Positions 8,701 to 19,329 are shown, counted from the stretch's first letter. The stretch: 64,000 bases of DNA from Clostridia bacterium (GCA_017436905.1 JAFSCF010000014.1:99082-163081); one strand, 5' to 3'. A program made the numbers and translations. The notes: generated by a model from the letters alone, not told the origin.

Positions 8701-10077
8701 ATGAAATTATGGGGCGGCAGATTCAGCAAAAACACCGACTCTGAGGTTAACGATTTTAACTCATCAATCCGTTTTGACGGAAGAATGTATGCTCAGGATA
8801 TCCGCGGCAGCATAGCACACGCAAAAATGCTCGGCAAATGCGGCGTAATATCGGAAAGCGACAGCGAAACACTTGTTAAAACATTAAAAGAACTTCTTAC
8901 CGATATTGAAAACGGAAAAGTTGAGTTTATGACCGATGCAGAAGATATACATATGAATGTGGAAACTCTGCTTATTGAACGCATAGGCGATGTCGGCAGA
9001 AGACTGCATACCGGCAGAAGCAGAAACGACCAGGTAGCACTTGATATCAAGATGTACCTTATGGACGAAGAAAAAGATATTTATGCGCTTTTAAAAGACC
9101 TTCTTAATTGCATTATGGATATGGCAGAGGAGCATTTAGATACCATTATGCCGGGCTATACGCATTTGCAAAAGGCACAGCCAATCACCCTGGCGCATCA
9201 TCTTATGGCATATTTTGAAATGTTCAAGCGTGACTGCACACGTCTTGCCGACTGGAGAGTGCGCACCAACGTAATGCCGCTTGGCTCGGGCGCTTTGGCG
9301 GGCACTACATACCCGTTTGACAGACAGTTCGTTGCTGACCAGTTGGGCTTTGACTCCATCACCTTAAACTCACTCGACGGGGTATCAGACAGAGATTACG
9401 TTATAGAACTTGCAAATTGCATTTCTATTATAATGGTACATTTAAGCCGTTTCTGCGAAGAACTGATTCTCTGGAACTCAAATGAATTTTCATTTATTGA
9501 GATGGACGACGCCTGCTCTACGGGAAGTTCAATAATGCCACAGAAGAAAAATCCCGATGTAGCAGAACTTATCCGCGGTAAATCCGGCAGAGTGTTCGGC
9601 GACCTGATGAGCATACTTACAACTATGAAAGGTCTGCCGCTTGCATATAACAAAGATATGCAGGAAGACAAAGAATGTATATTTGATGCCGTAGATACCA
9701 TAAAACTGTGCCTGCCGGTATTTACTAAAATGATACGCACTATGAAGATAAACAAACCCGTTATGGAACAAGGAGCAAAAGGCGGCTTTACCAATGCAAC
9801 AGATGCGGCTGACTATCTTGTTAAAAAAGGTATGCCTTTCCGCAAAGCGCACGAAGTTGTAGGCAAAATGGTTGCATATGCGCTTGATAAAGGAAAGAGT
9901 CTTGACGAGTTTACCATGGACGAATTCAAAGCGTGCAGCGATATTATAGAAGATGATATATACCATGCAATTGACCTTAAAACCTGCGTAAACGACCGTA
10001 AGATTATCGGCGGTCCTGCAAAAGAAGCCGTACTGTACACAATCAACATCGAAAAAGAATGGCTTAAAAATATGTAA
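8701..10077 (+). CDS. argH: Argininosuccinate lyase
   Basis: Cleaves argininosuccinate to arginine and fumarate, the last step of arginine synthesis; a cytoplasmic homotetramer. The 458-residue protein starts MKLWGGRFS and has HTGRSRNDQV, the YTHLQKAQP segment with the catalytic histidine, and the superfamily signature GSSIMPQKKNP, whose serine loop supplies the catalytic base. Length is normal. argG is not adjacent, so argH is a single transcription unit with a promoter at 8595 and a terminator at 10093. Confidence 0.98.
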   Translation: MKLWGGRFSKNTDSEVNDFNSSIRFDGRMYAQDIRGSIAHAKMLGKCGVISESDSETLVKTLKELLTDIENGKVEFMTDAEDIHMNVETLLIERIGDVGRRLHTGRSRNDQVALDIKMYLMDEEKDIYALLKDLLNCIMDMAEEHLDTIMPGYTHLQKAQPITLAHHLMAYFEMFKRDCTRLADWRVRTNVMPLGSGALAGTTYPFDRQFVADQLGFDSITLNSLDGVSDRDYVIELANCISIIMVHLSRFCEELILWNSNEFSFIEMDDACSTGSSIMPQKKNPDVAELIRGKSGRVFGDLMSILTTMKGLPLAYNKDMQEDKECIFDAVDTIKLCLPVFTKMIRTMKINKPVMEQGAKGGFTNATDAADYLVKKGMPFRKAHEVVGKMVAYALDKGKSLDEFTMDEFKACSDIIEDDIYHAIDLKTCVNDRKIIGGPAKEAVLYTINIEKEWLKNM

Positions 10078-10092
10078 AATGTTTCCATAAAT

Positions 10093-10147
10093 AAATGTTG
10101 CCTTCCACCGCTTAGCATATTCAGGCGGTTTCAGGCAACATTTTTTA
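10093..10147 (+). terminator. argH terminator
   Basis: Long stem (about 10093-10111 with 10124-10143, a few mismatches) around a 12-base loop, followed by TTTTTTATT. Confidence 0.85.
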
Positions 10148-10171
10148 TTCCAATTATTAATTTGGTAGTAT

Positions 10172-10216
10172 TGTTATTTTTAGCCGCCTAAACATCCCAA
10201 GCGGATAAAAATAACA
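10172..10216. repeat. Isolated 16-bp inverted repeat
   Basis: TGTTATTTTTAGCCGC pairs with GCGGATAAAAATAACA (15 of 16) around a 13-base loop. It lies between two terminators and has no T-run, so it is probably a palindromic repeat rather than a transcription signal. Confidence 0.5.
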
Positions 10217-10237
10217 GCACCATTAAAAACAACGCAC

Positions 10238-10272
10238 AAAAAAGGACTTGGTTTTCCAAGTCCTTTAATTTT
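10238..10272. terminator. Terminator of the NlpC/P60 gene
   Basis: An 11-bp perfect stem (10241-10251 with 10256-10266), with six T on the minus strand after the stem and TTTAATTTTT on the plus strand. Confidence 0.85.
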
Positions 10273-10964
10273 TACTGAAATATTCTTCTTGCAGTTGAGT
10301 AAGTATTTGCGTAGTATCCGCTGTTGATAGTGATAATCTCAACACTTCTGCCGGGCTGGGGTGAGTGAATCATCATACCATTGCCGACATAAATACCTGC
10401 GTGGCTGATGTTGTAACCGTTTGTTACAAAGAACACCAAATCGCCGGGGATAAGATTTTCTTTACTTACATAAACACCATTTGATGTTTGTGAAGCGGCT
10501 GTTCTGTTAAGGTTAACCCCTAACTGTGAGTAGCAGTACTTGGTAAATCCTGAACAGTCAAAACCTGCAGGTGACATACCGCCGTATCTGTAAGGTGTGC
10601 CGATATACTGCTTAGCGATATCAACTACTCGCTGACCTTTAGTTCTTTCTGCGGCATAACGTGAAGCCTCAGACACATCAACAACTTTTACATAATCGCT
10701 GATAAGGTAAGCGTCAGCACCGTTATACTTAACTTTGTACCAAAGGCCTTCAACACCTATAATATCAACTATAGTACCGTAGGTGTACTGGCCTGCAATT
10801 GCGCAGTTTGTATTTGGCTGTGTGCGGATGTTGAGCACGCCCGCCAGAACCACGCCGCATTTTCCTGCTGCAAAAGTAACGCAAGCAAAGGAAGAAACTA
10901 TCATTATCATCACTATCAGCGCTGCAGCAAATTTTGCTGATCTGCGCTTTAAACTATGTATCAT
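10272..10964 (-). CDS. Secreted SH3b-NlpC/P60 peptidoglycan hydrolase
   Basis: An exported cell-wall endopeptidase that cuts stem peptides of peptidoglycan. I chose the ATG at 10964 because it has AGGAGA 8 bases upstream; an earlier in-frame start has none. From this start there is a signal peptide (about residues 1-33), one bacterial SH3 domain (about 38-95, with GVLNIRTQPN) and a C-terminal NlpC/P60 domain with catalytic Cys137 (DCSGF), His188 (SHAGIYVG) and His200. All three catalytic positions are intact. A consensus promoter lies at 11018-11046. Confidence 0.95.
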   Translation of the reverse strand: MIHSLKRRSAKFAAALIVMIMIVSSFACVTFAAGKCGVVLAGVLNIRTQPNTNCAIAGQYTYGTIVDIIGVEGLWYKVKYNGADAYLISDYVKVVDVSEASRYAAERTKGQRVVDIAKQYIGTPYRYGGMSPAGFDCSGFTKYCYSQLGVNLNRTAASQTSNGVYVSKENLIPGDLVFFVTNGYNISHAGIYVGNGMMIHSPQPGRSVEIITINSGYYANTYSTARRIFQ

Positions 10965-11017
10965 TAGTAAATCTCCTGACCGTATATAAACAAATATTAT
11001 ATGCAACTTATATTTGT

Positions 11018-11046
11018 ATTATACCTCAGAAGAACAAAAATGTCAA
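11018..11046 (-). promoter_or_regulatory. Promoter of the NlpC/P60 gene
   Basis: Minus-strand TTGACA (11041-11046), 17 bases, TATAAT (11018-11023), a full consensus match. The leader is about 45 bases. Confidence 0.85.
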
Positions 11047-11165
11047 ACTTTTTTAACATTTAATTAACAAATGCCCGGTTTTTCGGACTATATCCACAAT
11101 AAAACTGCAATTCTTTTGTGCATATGCAACAATAGAAAAATGTAATAATTTGAAATTGTTAAAAA

Positions 11166-11567
11166 TTATGGATTTTCTTTAACAATTTCTTTTATTTCGC
11201 TATTGAGGTTTGCCTTTCTGTTATATACACGTATTACGCAAATCCACAAAATAAGAATCAGGCCGCACAAAGGCGCAGTAATATACGCAGGAGCGCCCAG
11301 CAAGTAGCAAATCCCCATAACAGCAAACACCGCAATAATTGGCAGCATATAAACAAGAAATGCGGCAATATACACTCTTCCCGTAGGCATATACAAAATT
11401 ACCTTGTCGCCCACATTTGCATTGGCAGAGTTTTTAGCCTCTATATCATAAACGGGATTTTCACACAAGCCACACGAAGAACATTCGCCCGAACATGCAG
11501 ATTTTTTCTCAATACGCACGATGGCACGAGTTCCGTTAATATTTACAACTGTTCCCTCTCCCGTCAT
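11166..11567 (-). CDS. SoxR-reducing system RseC-like protein
   Basis: A 133-residue protein with an N-terminal cytoplasmic domain holding a cysteine cluster (C-X3-C-X2-C-X2-C in ACSGECSSCGLC) and two membrane helices (about 75-95 and 97-117). This is the RseC/SoxR-reducing (PF04246) layout. In other bacteria the family is tied to Rnf-type electron transport and redox control; no rnf genes are adjacent here. The start codon has GGAGAG upstream and sits just downstream of the hairpin element at 11597-11650. Confidence 0.88.
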   Translation of the reverse strand: MTGEGTVVNINGTRAIVRIEKKSACSGECSSCGLCENPVYDIEAKNSANANVGDKVILYMPTGRVYIAAFLVYMLPIIAVFAVMGICYLLGAPAYITAPLCGLILILWICVIRVYNRKANLNSEIKEIVKENP

Positions 11568-11596
11568 AGGTCTCTCCTTTTAAAAGTTTACTGTGT

Positions 11597-11650
11597 GCAG
11601 CTGATATAAAACTCACTTGAGTATATTTAGGTGAGTTTTATATCAACTGC
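11597..11650. repeat. Hairpin element, copy A of a two-copy family with conserved loop
   Basis: Arms of 20 bases (11597-11616 with 11631-11650, 19 of 20 pairing) enclose the loop TTGAGTATATTTAG. The same loop sequence, with a different stem, recurs at 19352-19404. Both copies lie upstream of minus-strand genes, and both are followed by the same TTTTAAAAGGAGA ribosome-site segment. There is no T-run, so it is not a simple terminator. Confidence 0.6.
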
Positions 11651-11677
11651 ATCACTTCATTTATAAACAATATACTA

Positions 11678-12151
11678 TTACTTAATTAAATACTTTTTAT
11701 TAAGTTCTGCAAGCGCCGTATCAACACAAGACTCGTCTACCAGCAAAGAAATCTCATTTACAGATGCGCTTATAAGTTTAACCATTATGTCCGCCTGCGC
11801 CAAAACACCCAAAACCTCCGCCGTAATGCCCGCATCATCAGAAAGTGCACTGCCTGAAAGGGTAAGTTTTGCATTACTGCTGCTGATATGGCATAAAAAG
11901 TGCGGAATTACGCTTCGCATCTCACCCATAGCAGCAACTGCCCTTCCAAGATACTCGCTAAGTATAGTAAACGACATATTCATTTTACCCTTGTTGTGTG
12001 GCGTAAGTGTTATGGTATCAACATTTATACCACGGTCGGCGATTTTTTTAAAAATAGATGTGAGTATCCCACCGTCGCAGTTTAAGTCGTTAACTGTAAT
12101 TAAAGTTATGCTGTCTGTTACATCTATATCGGTTATAGCGCTTTTTATCAT
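11678..12151 (-). CDS. ACT-domain protein, aspartokinase regulatory-like
   Basis: A protein of about 157 residues made of two ACT-like repeats and no kinase domain. The first repeat has DSITLITVNDLNCDGGILTSIFKKIADRGINVD; the second begins TLSGSALSDDAGITAEVL. This is the pattern of the regulatory half of aspartokinase, which senses lysine or threonine. It ends the asd-dapA-dapB operon, so amino-acid sensing in that pathway is the likely role (inference). The ATG at 12151 is chosen over a TTG at 12172 because AAAGGGGA lies 9 bases upstream. That ribosome site lies inside an inverted repeat (12159-12207). Confidence 0.8.
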   Translation of the reverse strand: MIKSAITDIDVTDSITLITVNDLNCDGGILTSIFKKIADRGINVDTITLTPHNKGKMNMSFTILSEYLGRAVAAMGEMRSVIPHFLCHISSSNAKLTLSGSALSDDAGITAEVLGVLAQADIMVKLISASVNEISLLVDESCVDTALAELNKKYLIK

Positions 12152-12158
12152 ATAAACA

Positions 12159-12207
12159 ATCCCCTTTTGCAATAAATTCTCTCTTTTATTATATGCAAAA
12201 AGGGGAT
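12159..12207 (-). promoter_or_regulatory. Inverted repeat sequestering the ACT-gene ribosome site
   Basis: ATCCCCTTTTTGCA just after the dapB stop pairs with TGCAAAAGGGGAT, which contains the Shine-Dalgarno of the ACT gene. One bulged base, loop of about 22 bases. In the mRNA this would mask the site and could limit translation unless opened. Confidence 0.55.
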
Positions 12208-12217
12208 ATTATGCTAA

Positions 12218-12970
12218 TTATGCGTTAACAAGGTCTTCCATATTGTACATTCCGGGTTGTTTGCCAACTAAATATTTAGCCGCTTTAATAGCGCCTACGG
12301 CAAAAACTTCTTTGCCCATAGCAGTGTGTTTAACCTCTATAACCTCGTCATTACCGGCAAAAATTACGCTGTGCTCGCCGACGATTGTGCCGCCTCGCAC
12401 ACTGTGAATACCAATCTCGCTCTGTTCTCTTTTTTTGCGAACAAAGTGGCGGTCGTAAACATAATCAACATTGCCCTTGAGTGAAGACGAAATTTCGTCT
12501 GCAATCATAAGCGCCGTACCGCTTGGTGCGTCTATCTTCTGATTATGATGCTTTTCTATAATTTCAATATCAAAATTGCCTTCCAGCACAGACGCAGCCC
12601 TTTTAACAAGGCTTATCAAAAGATTTACGCCCACCGACATATTCGCCGAAGAAAAAACAGGAATACGTTTTGAAAGTTCGGCAACCTTTTCCCTTTGGAC
12701 CGTGCTTAATCCCGTTGTAGCAAGCACAAACGGTATGCGCCTATCACCGCAGAAAGATATAAGCGAGTCAAGGCAAGCGGGGTTTGAAAAATCTATAACC
12801 ACGTCAACCTTTTCTTTAACATTGCTGAGGTCGTCATAAACGGGAAATGCGTCTGAATCGGTATTGATATCGTATCCGCAAACGATTTCTGCAGCACTGT
12901 CATTTTCAAGTATTTTGGTGATGACTTTGCCCATTTTTCCGTTGCAACCGCTTAAAAGAATATTTATCAT
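12218..12970 (-). CDS. dapB: 4-hydroxy-tetrahydrodipicolinate reductase
   Basis: Reduces HTPA to tetrahydrodipicolinate with NAD(P)H in lysine/diaminopimelate synthesis. The 250-residue protein has the Rossmann motif SGCNGKMG at the N-terminus, the acidic cofactor residue region around CGYDI, and the DapB signature EIIEKHHNQKIDAPSGTA with the catalytic His and Lys. Length is normal. It lies 68 bases after dapA, separated by a hairpin (12997-13027) that may cause partial termination. Confidence 0.97.
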   Translation of the reverse strand: MINILLSGCNGKMGKVITKILENDSAAEIVCGYDINTDSDAFPVYDDLSNVKEKVDVVIDFSNPACLDSLISFCGDRRIPFVLATTGLSTVQREKVAELSKRIPVFSSANMSVGVNLLISLVKRAASVLEGNFDIEIIEKHHNQKIDAPSGTALMIADEISSSLKGNVDYVYDRHFVRKKREQSEIGIHSVRGGTIVGEHSVIFAGNDEVIEVKHTAMGKEVFAVGAIKAAKYLVGKQPGMYNMEDLVNA

Positions 12971-12991
12971 AAGTGTATCACTTCCTTATTT

Positions 12992-13027
12992 AAAAATGTA
13001 GGGGCGGATACTTTCATCTGCCCCTAC
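12992..13027 (-). terminator. Attenuator-like hairpin between dapA and dapB
   Basis: TGTAGGGGCAGAT / ATCCGCCCCTACA on the minus strand (13016-13027 with 12997-13009), 6-base loop, followed by TTTTT. It has the form of an intrinsic terminator inside the operon, so dapB may be expressed below dapA. GTAGGGGC palindromes are also common dispersed repeats in Clostridia. Confidence 0.55.
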
Positions 13028-13038
13028 AAAAACGTGTG

Positions 13039-13926
13039 TTATTTAAGTAATCCGTATCCGATAAGTGCTTTTTTAAGCACCTCTACGTTTTTATCTTCCA
13101 TTTCGCACAGAGGCATACGCAAATCACCTGCAGGGAAACCGAGTAAGTTCATAGCAGTTTTAACGGGGATGGGGTTAACCTCACAGAAAAGTGCGCTGAT
13201 AAGAGGAAGCATCTTAAGTTGGATATCAAGTGCTTTTTCTCTCTCACCATTAAGGTAAAGATGTACCATATCGTGAGTGTCTTTAGGTGCAATGTTTGCA
13301 ATAACAGATATAACACCCTTACCGCCTGCCGCAAGCATAGGCACAGTAATATCGTCATTACCTGAATATATATCCATATCGTCGCCGCAAAGTGCTTTGA
13401 TTTCGAGTGCTCTGGCAATATCACCGGTAGCCTCTTTAATTGCTACGATGTTATCCACTTTAGAAAGTTCTTTTGCAGTTTCGGGCTTAATGTCTGTACC
13501 TGTACGGCTCGGAACATTATAAAGTATGCAAGGGATATCTATACTGTCTGCAATAGCAGAGTAATGTTTGATAAGTCCCTTCTGTGTTGCTTTGTTATAA
13601 TAGGGAGTAACAAGCAGAACTGCGTCTGCGCCAAGACGAGCAGCCTCTTTTGTAAGTTCAATGCCGTGTGCAGTGTCGTTACTGCCGGTACCTGCAATAA
13701 CAGGTATAGCGCCGTTTACTTTTTTAACAGCATACTCAACAACAGCAAGATGCTCTTTATCCGGCATTGTGGCAGACTCGCCCGTAGTGCCGCAAATTAT
13801 AATAGCATCGGTAGAGTTGTCTATATGATACTTAAGAAGGCTTCCAAGCGCCTCGTAGTCTACCTGTCCGTTTTTAAAAGGAGTTATCAAGGCTACTCCT
13901 GAACCTGTGAATACGGTCTTTTTCAC
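13039..13926 (-). CDS. dapA: 4-hydroxy-tetrahydrodipicolinate synthase
   Basis: Condenses aspartate semialdehyde with pyruvate, the branch point to diaminopimelate and lysine. The GTG at 13926 is preferred because AAGGTGG lies about 8 bases upstream; this gives 295 residues, the usual length. With this start the Schiff-base Lys164 (VAIKEATGD), Tyr136 (LYNVPSRTG) and the GTTGES pocket (46-51) are all present. Second gene of asd-dapA-dapB-ACT. Confidence 0.97.
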   Translation of the reverse strand: MKKTVFTGSGVALITPFKNGQVDYEALGSLLKYHIDNSTDAIIICGTTGESATMPDKEHLAVVEYAVKKVNGAIPVIAGTGSNDTAHGIELTKEAARLGADAVLLVTPYYNKATQKGLIKHYSAIADSIDIPCILYNVPSRTGTDIKPETAKELSKVDNIVAIKEATGDIARALEIKALCGDDMDIYSGNDDITVPMLAAGGKGVISVIANIAPKDTHDMVHLYLNGEREKALDIQLKMLPLISALFCEVNPIPVKTAMNLLGFPAGDLRMPLCEMEDKNVEVLKKALIGYGLLK

Positions 13927-13969
13927 TGTAATACCCACCTTTTCAAAATAGCATAATTATTGTGGCAAC

Positions 13970-14971
13970 TTATTTGTTTTCGTTCATTTCGATAAGTTTC
14001 TGAGCAATCTGCACCGCATTGGTTGCAGCACCTTTTCTGATATTATCTGCAACTACCCAGAGGTTTACACCGCTTTCAACGCTCTCGTCACGTCTGATTC
14101 TGCCGACGAATACTTCGTTTTTGCCTTTAGCGTTTACAGCCATGGGGTATACTGCGTTGGCAATATCGTCTTGCACAACTAAACCTTCCATATCAGCAAG
14201 AACTTTTTTAAGTTCGTCTAAATCAAAATCATTGTAGAACTCTACGTTGATAGATTCACTGTGGCAGTCAAAAACAGGTACACGAACTGTTGTAGCGGTA
14301 ATCTTCATATCGTCATCGTGCAAGATTTTGCGTGTTTCGTTAACCATCTTCATTTCCTCTTTAGTGTAACCATTATCGAGGAACACATCTATCTGAGGTA
14401 AGCAGTTGTTAGCAATCGGGTGGTTGAATTTTTTAGGTGCTTCGCCTTTAAGGCCGTTTTCCAAATCCATATATCCGCCCATACCTGCGCCTGAAACAGC
14501 CTGGTATGTAGAATATACAACTCTCTTGATTTTATATTTATCGTGCAGTGCTTTAAGCGGAACCATAGCCTGAATTGTAGAGCAGTTGGGGTTAGCGATG
14601 ATGCCTTTGTTCCATGCGATGTCTTCGGGGTTAACCTCAGGAACTACAAGCGGAACTTCGGGGTCCATTCTCCATGCGCTTGAGTTATCTATAACAACAA
14701 CGCCCTTTGATGCTGCGATAGGTGCAAACTTCTCACTTGTAGAGCCGCCTGCCGAGAACAGAGCAATGTCGATATCTTTATCAAATGAATTTTCGGTAAG
14801 TTCTTCAATAACGTACTCCTTACCCATAAATGTAACTTTTGAGCCTGCGCTGCGTGCTGACGCCATAAGATAATAATTTTCTACGGGCAGGTTTACCTCT
14901 TCCAGAACTTTAAGGAAGGTTCTTCCAACCATACCTGTTGCACCAACAACAGCAATGTTATATTTTTTCAT
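13970..14971 (-). CDS. asd: Aspartate-semialdehyde dehydrogenase
   Basis: Reduces aspartyl phosphate to aspartate semialdehyde, shared by lysine, threonine and methionine synthesis. The 333-residue protein has the NADP-binding GATGMVGR at residues 10-17, the catalytic Cys130 in NPNCSTIQ, and YQAVSGAGM. It is the first gene of the operon with a promoter at 15007-15035. No lysine riboswitch is visible in the short leader. Aspartokinase itself is not in the window. Confidence 0.97.
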   Translation of the reverse strand: MKKYNIAVVGATGMVGRTFLKVLEEVNLPVENYYLMASARSAGSKVTFMGKEYVIEELTENSFDKDIDIALFSAGGSTSEKFAPIAASKGVVVIDNSSAWRMDPEVPLVVPEVNPEDIAWNKGIIANPNCSTIQAMVPLKALHDKYKIKRVVYSTYQAVSGAGMGGYMDLENGLKGEAPKKFNHPIANNCLPQIDVFLDNGYTKEEMKMVNETRKILHDDDMKITATTVRVPVFDCHSESINVEFYNDFDLDELKKVLADMEGLVVQDDIANAVYPMAVNAKGKNEVFVGRIRRDESVESGVNLWVVADNIRKGAATNAVQIAQKLIEMNENK

Positions 14972-15006
14972 AAAATATCAATCCTTTCATACTTTTCCTA
15001 TTCTAT

Positions 15007-15035
15007 ATCATACCACTACGCCCCCTATAAGTCAA
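15007..15035 (-). promoter_or_regulatory. Promoter of the asd-dapA-dapB-ACT operon
   Basis: Minus-strand TTGACT (15030-15035), 17 bases, TATGAT (15007-15012), giving a leader of roughly 30 bases. Confidence 0.65.
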
Positions 15036-15077
15036 TAGCAGTTATATTAAAATCAAGTTAAAAAAACACCGTTTTCA

Positions 15078-15106
15078 TTGACAACTTGCATAGTTTTCTT
15101 TAATGT
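15078..15106 (+). promoter_or_regulatory. Promoter of the SpoIID-like gene
   Basis: TTGACA (15078-15083), 17 bases, TAATGT (15101-15106). The -10 box is weak, so other sigma factors may also act here. Confidence 0.45.
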
Positions 15107-15141
15107 GATATTATAGGTGTAATATGAAATGAGGGATAATT

Positions 15142-16464
15142 TTGCGTAAAATTATATCGTTTTTTCTTGTATGTACTCTTTTACTTTGCTGCCATACAAC
15201 AATATATGCCGAAGAGACGGCTGTTGACACTATTAAAATAGGTCTTTTCTACGGCTCTACCGCAAAAGAAAGCGTAAACATAAGTTCGGAAAGCGGCTTT
15301 TATATGGGATATGAAGCAGACGGCGAGTTTGTTCAGGAAGCAGAACTTGCGGAAAACTCTGTAACTGTAACCGCAGGCGAAGGCACAACCATTGCAATAG
15401 GCTCGTACATATACGATGCCGACCAATTCCCCATTCTGTACCCCATAGAGGGCAATGTAACTGTAGACGGCACAGAGTACAGAGGCAGCGTGCAGTTTAA
15501 GCGCATAGACGGCGGTGCGCTGACGGTTATAAATGTGGTAAATATAGAACAGTACCTTTACAGCGTTATCGGCAAAGAGATGAGCCCCAGTTGGAATATA
15601 GAAGCACTCAAGGCTCAGGCGGTATGCGCAAGGGGCTTTGCCATAAGCAACTATAACAAATTTTCAAAATACGGCTTTAACTTAGACACTACAACAACAA
15701 GTCAAGTTTATAAAGGCATATCAACAGAAACAGAAAGTACACGGCGTGCAGTTGACGAAACTAAAGGTCAGGTTTTAAAGCACGACGGAAAAATAATTCA
15801 GTCAATCTACTGTGCTTCTATGGGAGGTGCAACTGCCAACGCAGAAAATGTGTGGGGTGGTTCGTATCCGTATCTGGTAAGCGTTACAGACCCATACGAA
15901 AATCCCGACGAAGCAACTAGATACAGTTGGAGCATAACCTTGTCTGCAGATGATATTAAAAAATGTCTTTCCGATGCAGGTATAAATGTAGGCGATATTA
16001 CATCTGTTGAGATTGTAAGTCAGGACGATGCAGGGTATGTAACAGAACTACTGTTCACGGGTACTGAAGGCACTCACACAGCAAAGAAAAGCAGTTGCCG
16101 CACAATATTCGGCGGTAAACTCCACAGCCAGCGATACACAATAGCAGGTGGCGAAGAAACATATCCAAGCATCAGCATAATATCTTCAAACGGCATATTT
16201 ACAAAACCGTCAAACGAAATATACGTGCAAGGTGCAGGGAAGATGAGTGTGCTAAGCGTACTCTCTGCCACTTTGTCAAAAATATTTGCGCCGCAGTCAG
16301 GCGAAACATTTGCCGCAGGTGAGTACACCTTCAATGGCAACGGCTGGGGACACGGTGTAGGTATGAGCCAATGGGGCGCAAAAGCAATGGCTGATAAAGG
16401 CTTTACATACGAGGATATACTCACATTCTACTATACTGGCACATACCTTGAAAGCGCATACTGA
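15142..16464 (+). CDS. SpoIID/LytB domain protein (putative lytic transglycosylase)
   Basis: A 440-residue exported protein with a signal peptide (about 1-23) and a SpoIID/LytB domain in the middle and C-terminal half. Family motifs are VVNIEQYLYSVIGKEMSPSW, with the glutamate of GKEMSP matching the proposed catalytic residue of SpoIID, then LKAQAVCARGFA and the C-terminal GWGHGVGMSQWGA. SpoIID cleaves denuded glycan strands during spore engulfment; paralogues act elsewhere in the wall. The TTG start has GAGGGA upstream. It lies 16 bases before queA and probably shares its transcript. Confidence 0.9.
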   Translation: MRKIISFFLVCTLLLCCHTTIYAEETAVDTIKIGLFYGSTAKESVNISSESGFYMGYEADGEFVQEAELAENSVTVTAGEGTTIAIGSYIYDADQFPILYPIEGNVTVDGTEYRGSVQFKRIDGGALTVINVVNIEQYLYSVIGKEMSPSWNIEALKAQAVCARGFAISNYNKFSKYGFNLDTTTTSQVYKGISTETESTRRAVDETKGQVLKHDGKIIQSIYCASMGGATANAENVWGGSYPYLVSVTDPYENPDEATRYSWSITLSADDIKKCLSDAGINVGDITSVEIVSQDDAGYVTELLFTGTEGTHTAKKSSCRTIFGGKLHSQRYTIAGGEETYPSISIISSNGIFTKPSNEIYVQGAGKMSVLSVLSATLSKIFAPQSGETFAAGEYTFNGNGWGHGVGMSQWGAKAMADKGFTYEDILTFYYTGTYLESAY

Positions 16465-16480
16465 TTAGGAGAGATACACT

Positions 16481-18650
<2,170 letters not shown>

Positions 18651-18683
18651 AAAAAGAACGGATTTAAATCCGTTCTTTTTTTA
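18651..18683. terminator. Bidirectional terminator between tgt and the HAD gene
   Basis: A 30-bp continuous palindrome (AAAAAGAACGGATTT and its complement) with a T-tract on both strands, shared by the two convergent genes. Confidence 0.9.
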
Positions 18684-19329
18684 CAATATCCAAGATTTCT
18701 GTTGCATCGCCTATTATAACATCAGCACCGGCAGCAGTCAATTCCGCTTCATCACGGAATCCCCACAGAACACCCACTGCGAAAAGTCCTGCATTTTTGC
18801 CCGTTGCAATGTCAACTTTTGTATCGCCCACAAATATTACCTCTTCACAGTTGACATCAAGTTCTTTCATTATTTCAAAAACAGCGTCGGGGGCAGGTTT
18901 AAGCGGCACACCGTCCATTCCTCCACGCACAATATCAAATGTATCTTTCCCAAATATTTTATTTACAACGTCTACAGTTGCAAAGTGAGGTTTGTTTGAA
19001 AGTACTGCCGTTTTGTAGCCGTTGTCTTTAAGGCTTTTAAGCATATCCACAATCCCGTCATACGGGGCTGTTAGATAAAGTGTGTCGGCATCGTAAAGTT
19101 CGTTATATTTTTTAAAAACATTATCAAACTCCTCCGCTGTCCACTCACGAGTATAACTCATAGCACGTTCAACAAGCAATTTGGCACCATTGCCAACAAA
19201 ATGCTTATATTTCTCTACGGGCACGGGATTAAACCCGTATTCCTCAAGAGCAGTATTGCAATAATATTCAATTGTATCAATAGTGTTTAAAAGTGTTCCG
19301 TCAAGATCAAATATAACTGCTTTTATCAT
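18664..19329 (-). CDS. HAD-superfamily phosphatase, phosphoglycolate phosphatase-like
   Basis: A 221-residue hydrolase with the four HAD motifs: nucleophile FDLDGTLL (Asp8 and Asp10), VLSNKP (motif II), a lysine in PLKPAPD (motif III), and FVGDTKVDIATGKNAG (motif IV). A helical cap lies at about 15-80. The closest recognisable group is Gph-type phosphoglycolate phosphatase, but substrates in this subfamily vary. Single gene with a promoter at 19428-19455 and hairpin copy B in its leader. Confidence 0.88.
   Translation of the reverse strand: MIKAVIFDLDGTLLNTIDTIEYYCNTALEEYGFNPVPVEKYKHFVGNGAKLLVERAMSYTREWTAEEFDNVFKKYNELYDADTLYLTAPYDGIVDMLKSLKDNGYKTAVLSNKPHFATVDVVNKIFGKDTFDIVRGGMDGVPLKPAPDAVFEIMKELDVNCEEVIFVGDTKVDIATGKNAGLFAVGVLWGFRDEAELTAAGADVIIGDATEILDIVKKERI

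Noticed and set aside
14972..15060. Lysine riboswitch before asd
   Set aside because: The leader from the predicted start to the asd ATG is only about 30 bases, far too short for an L box.
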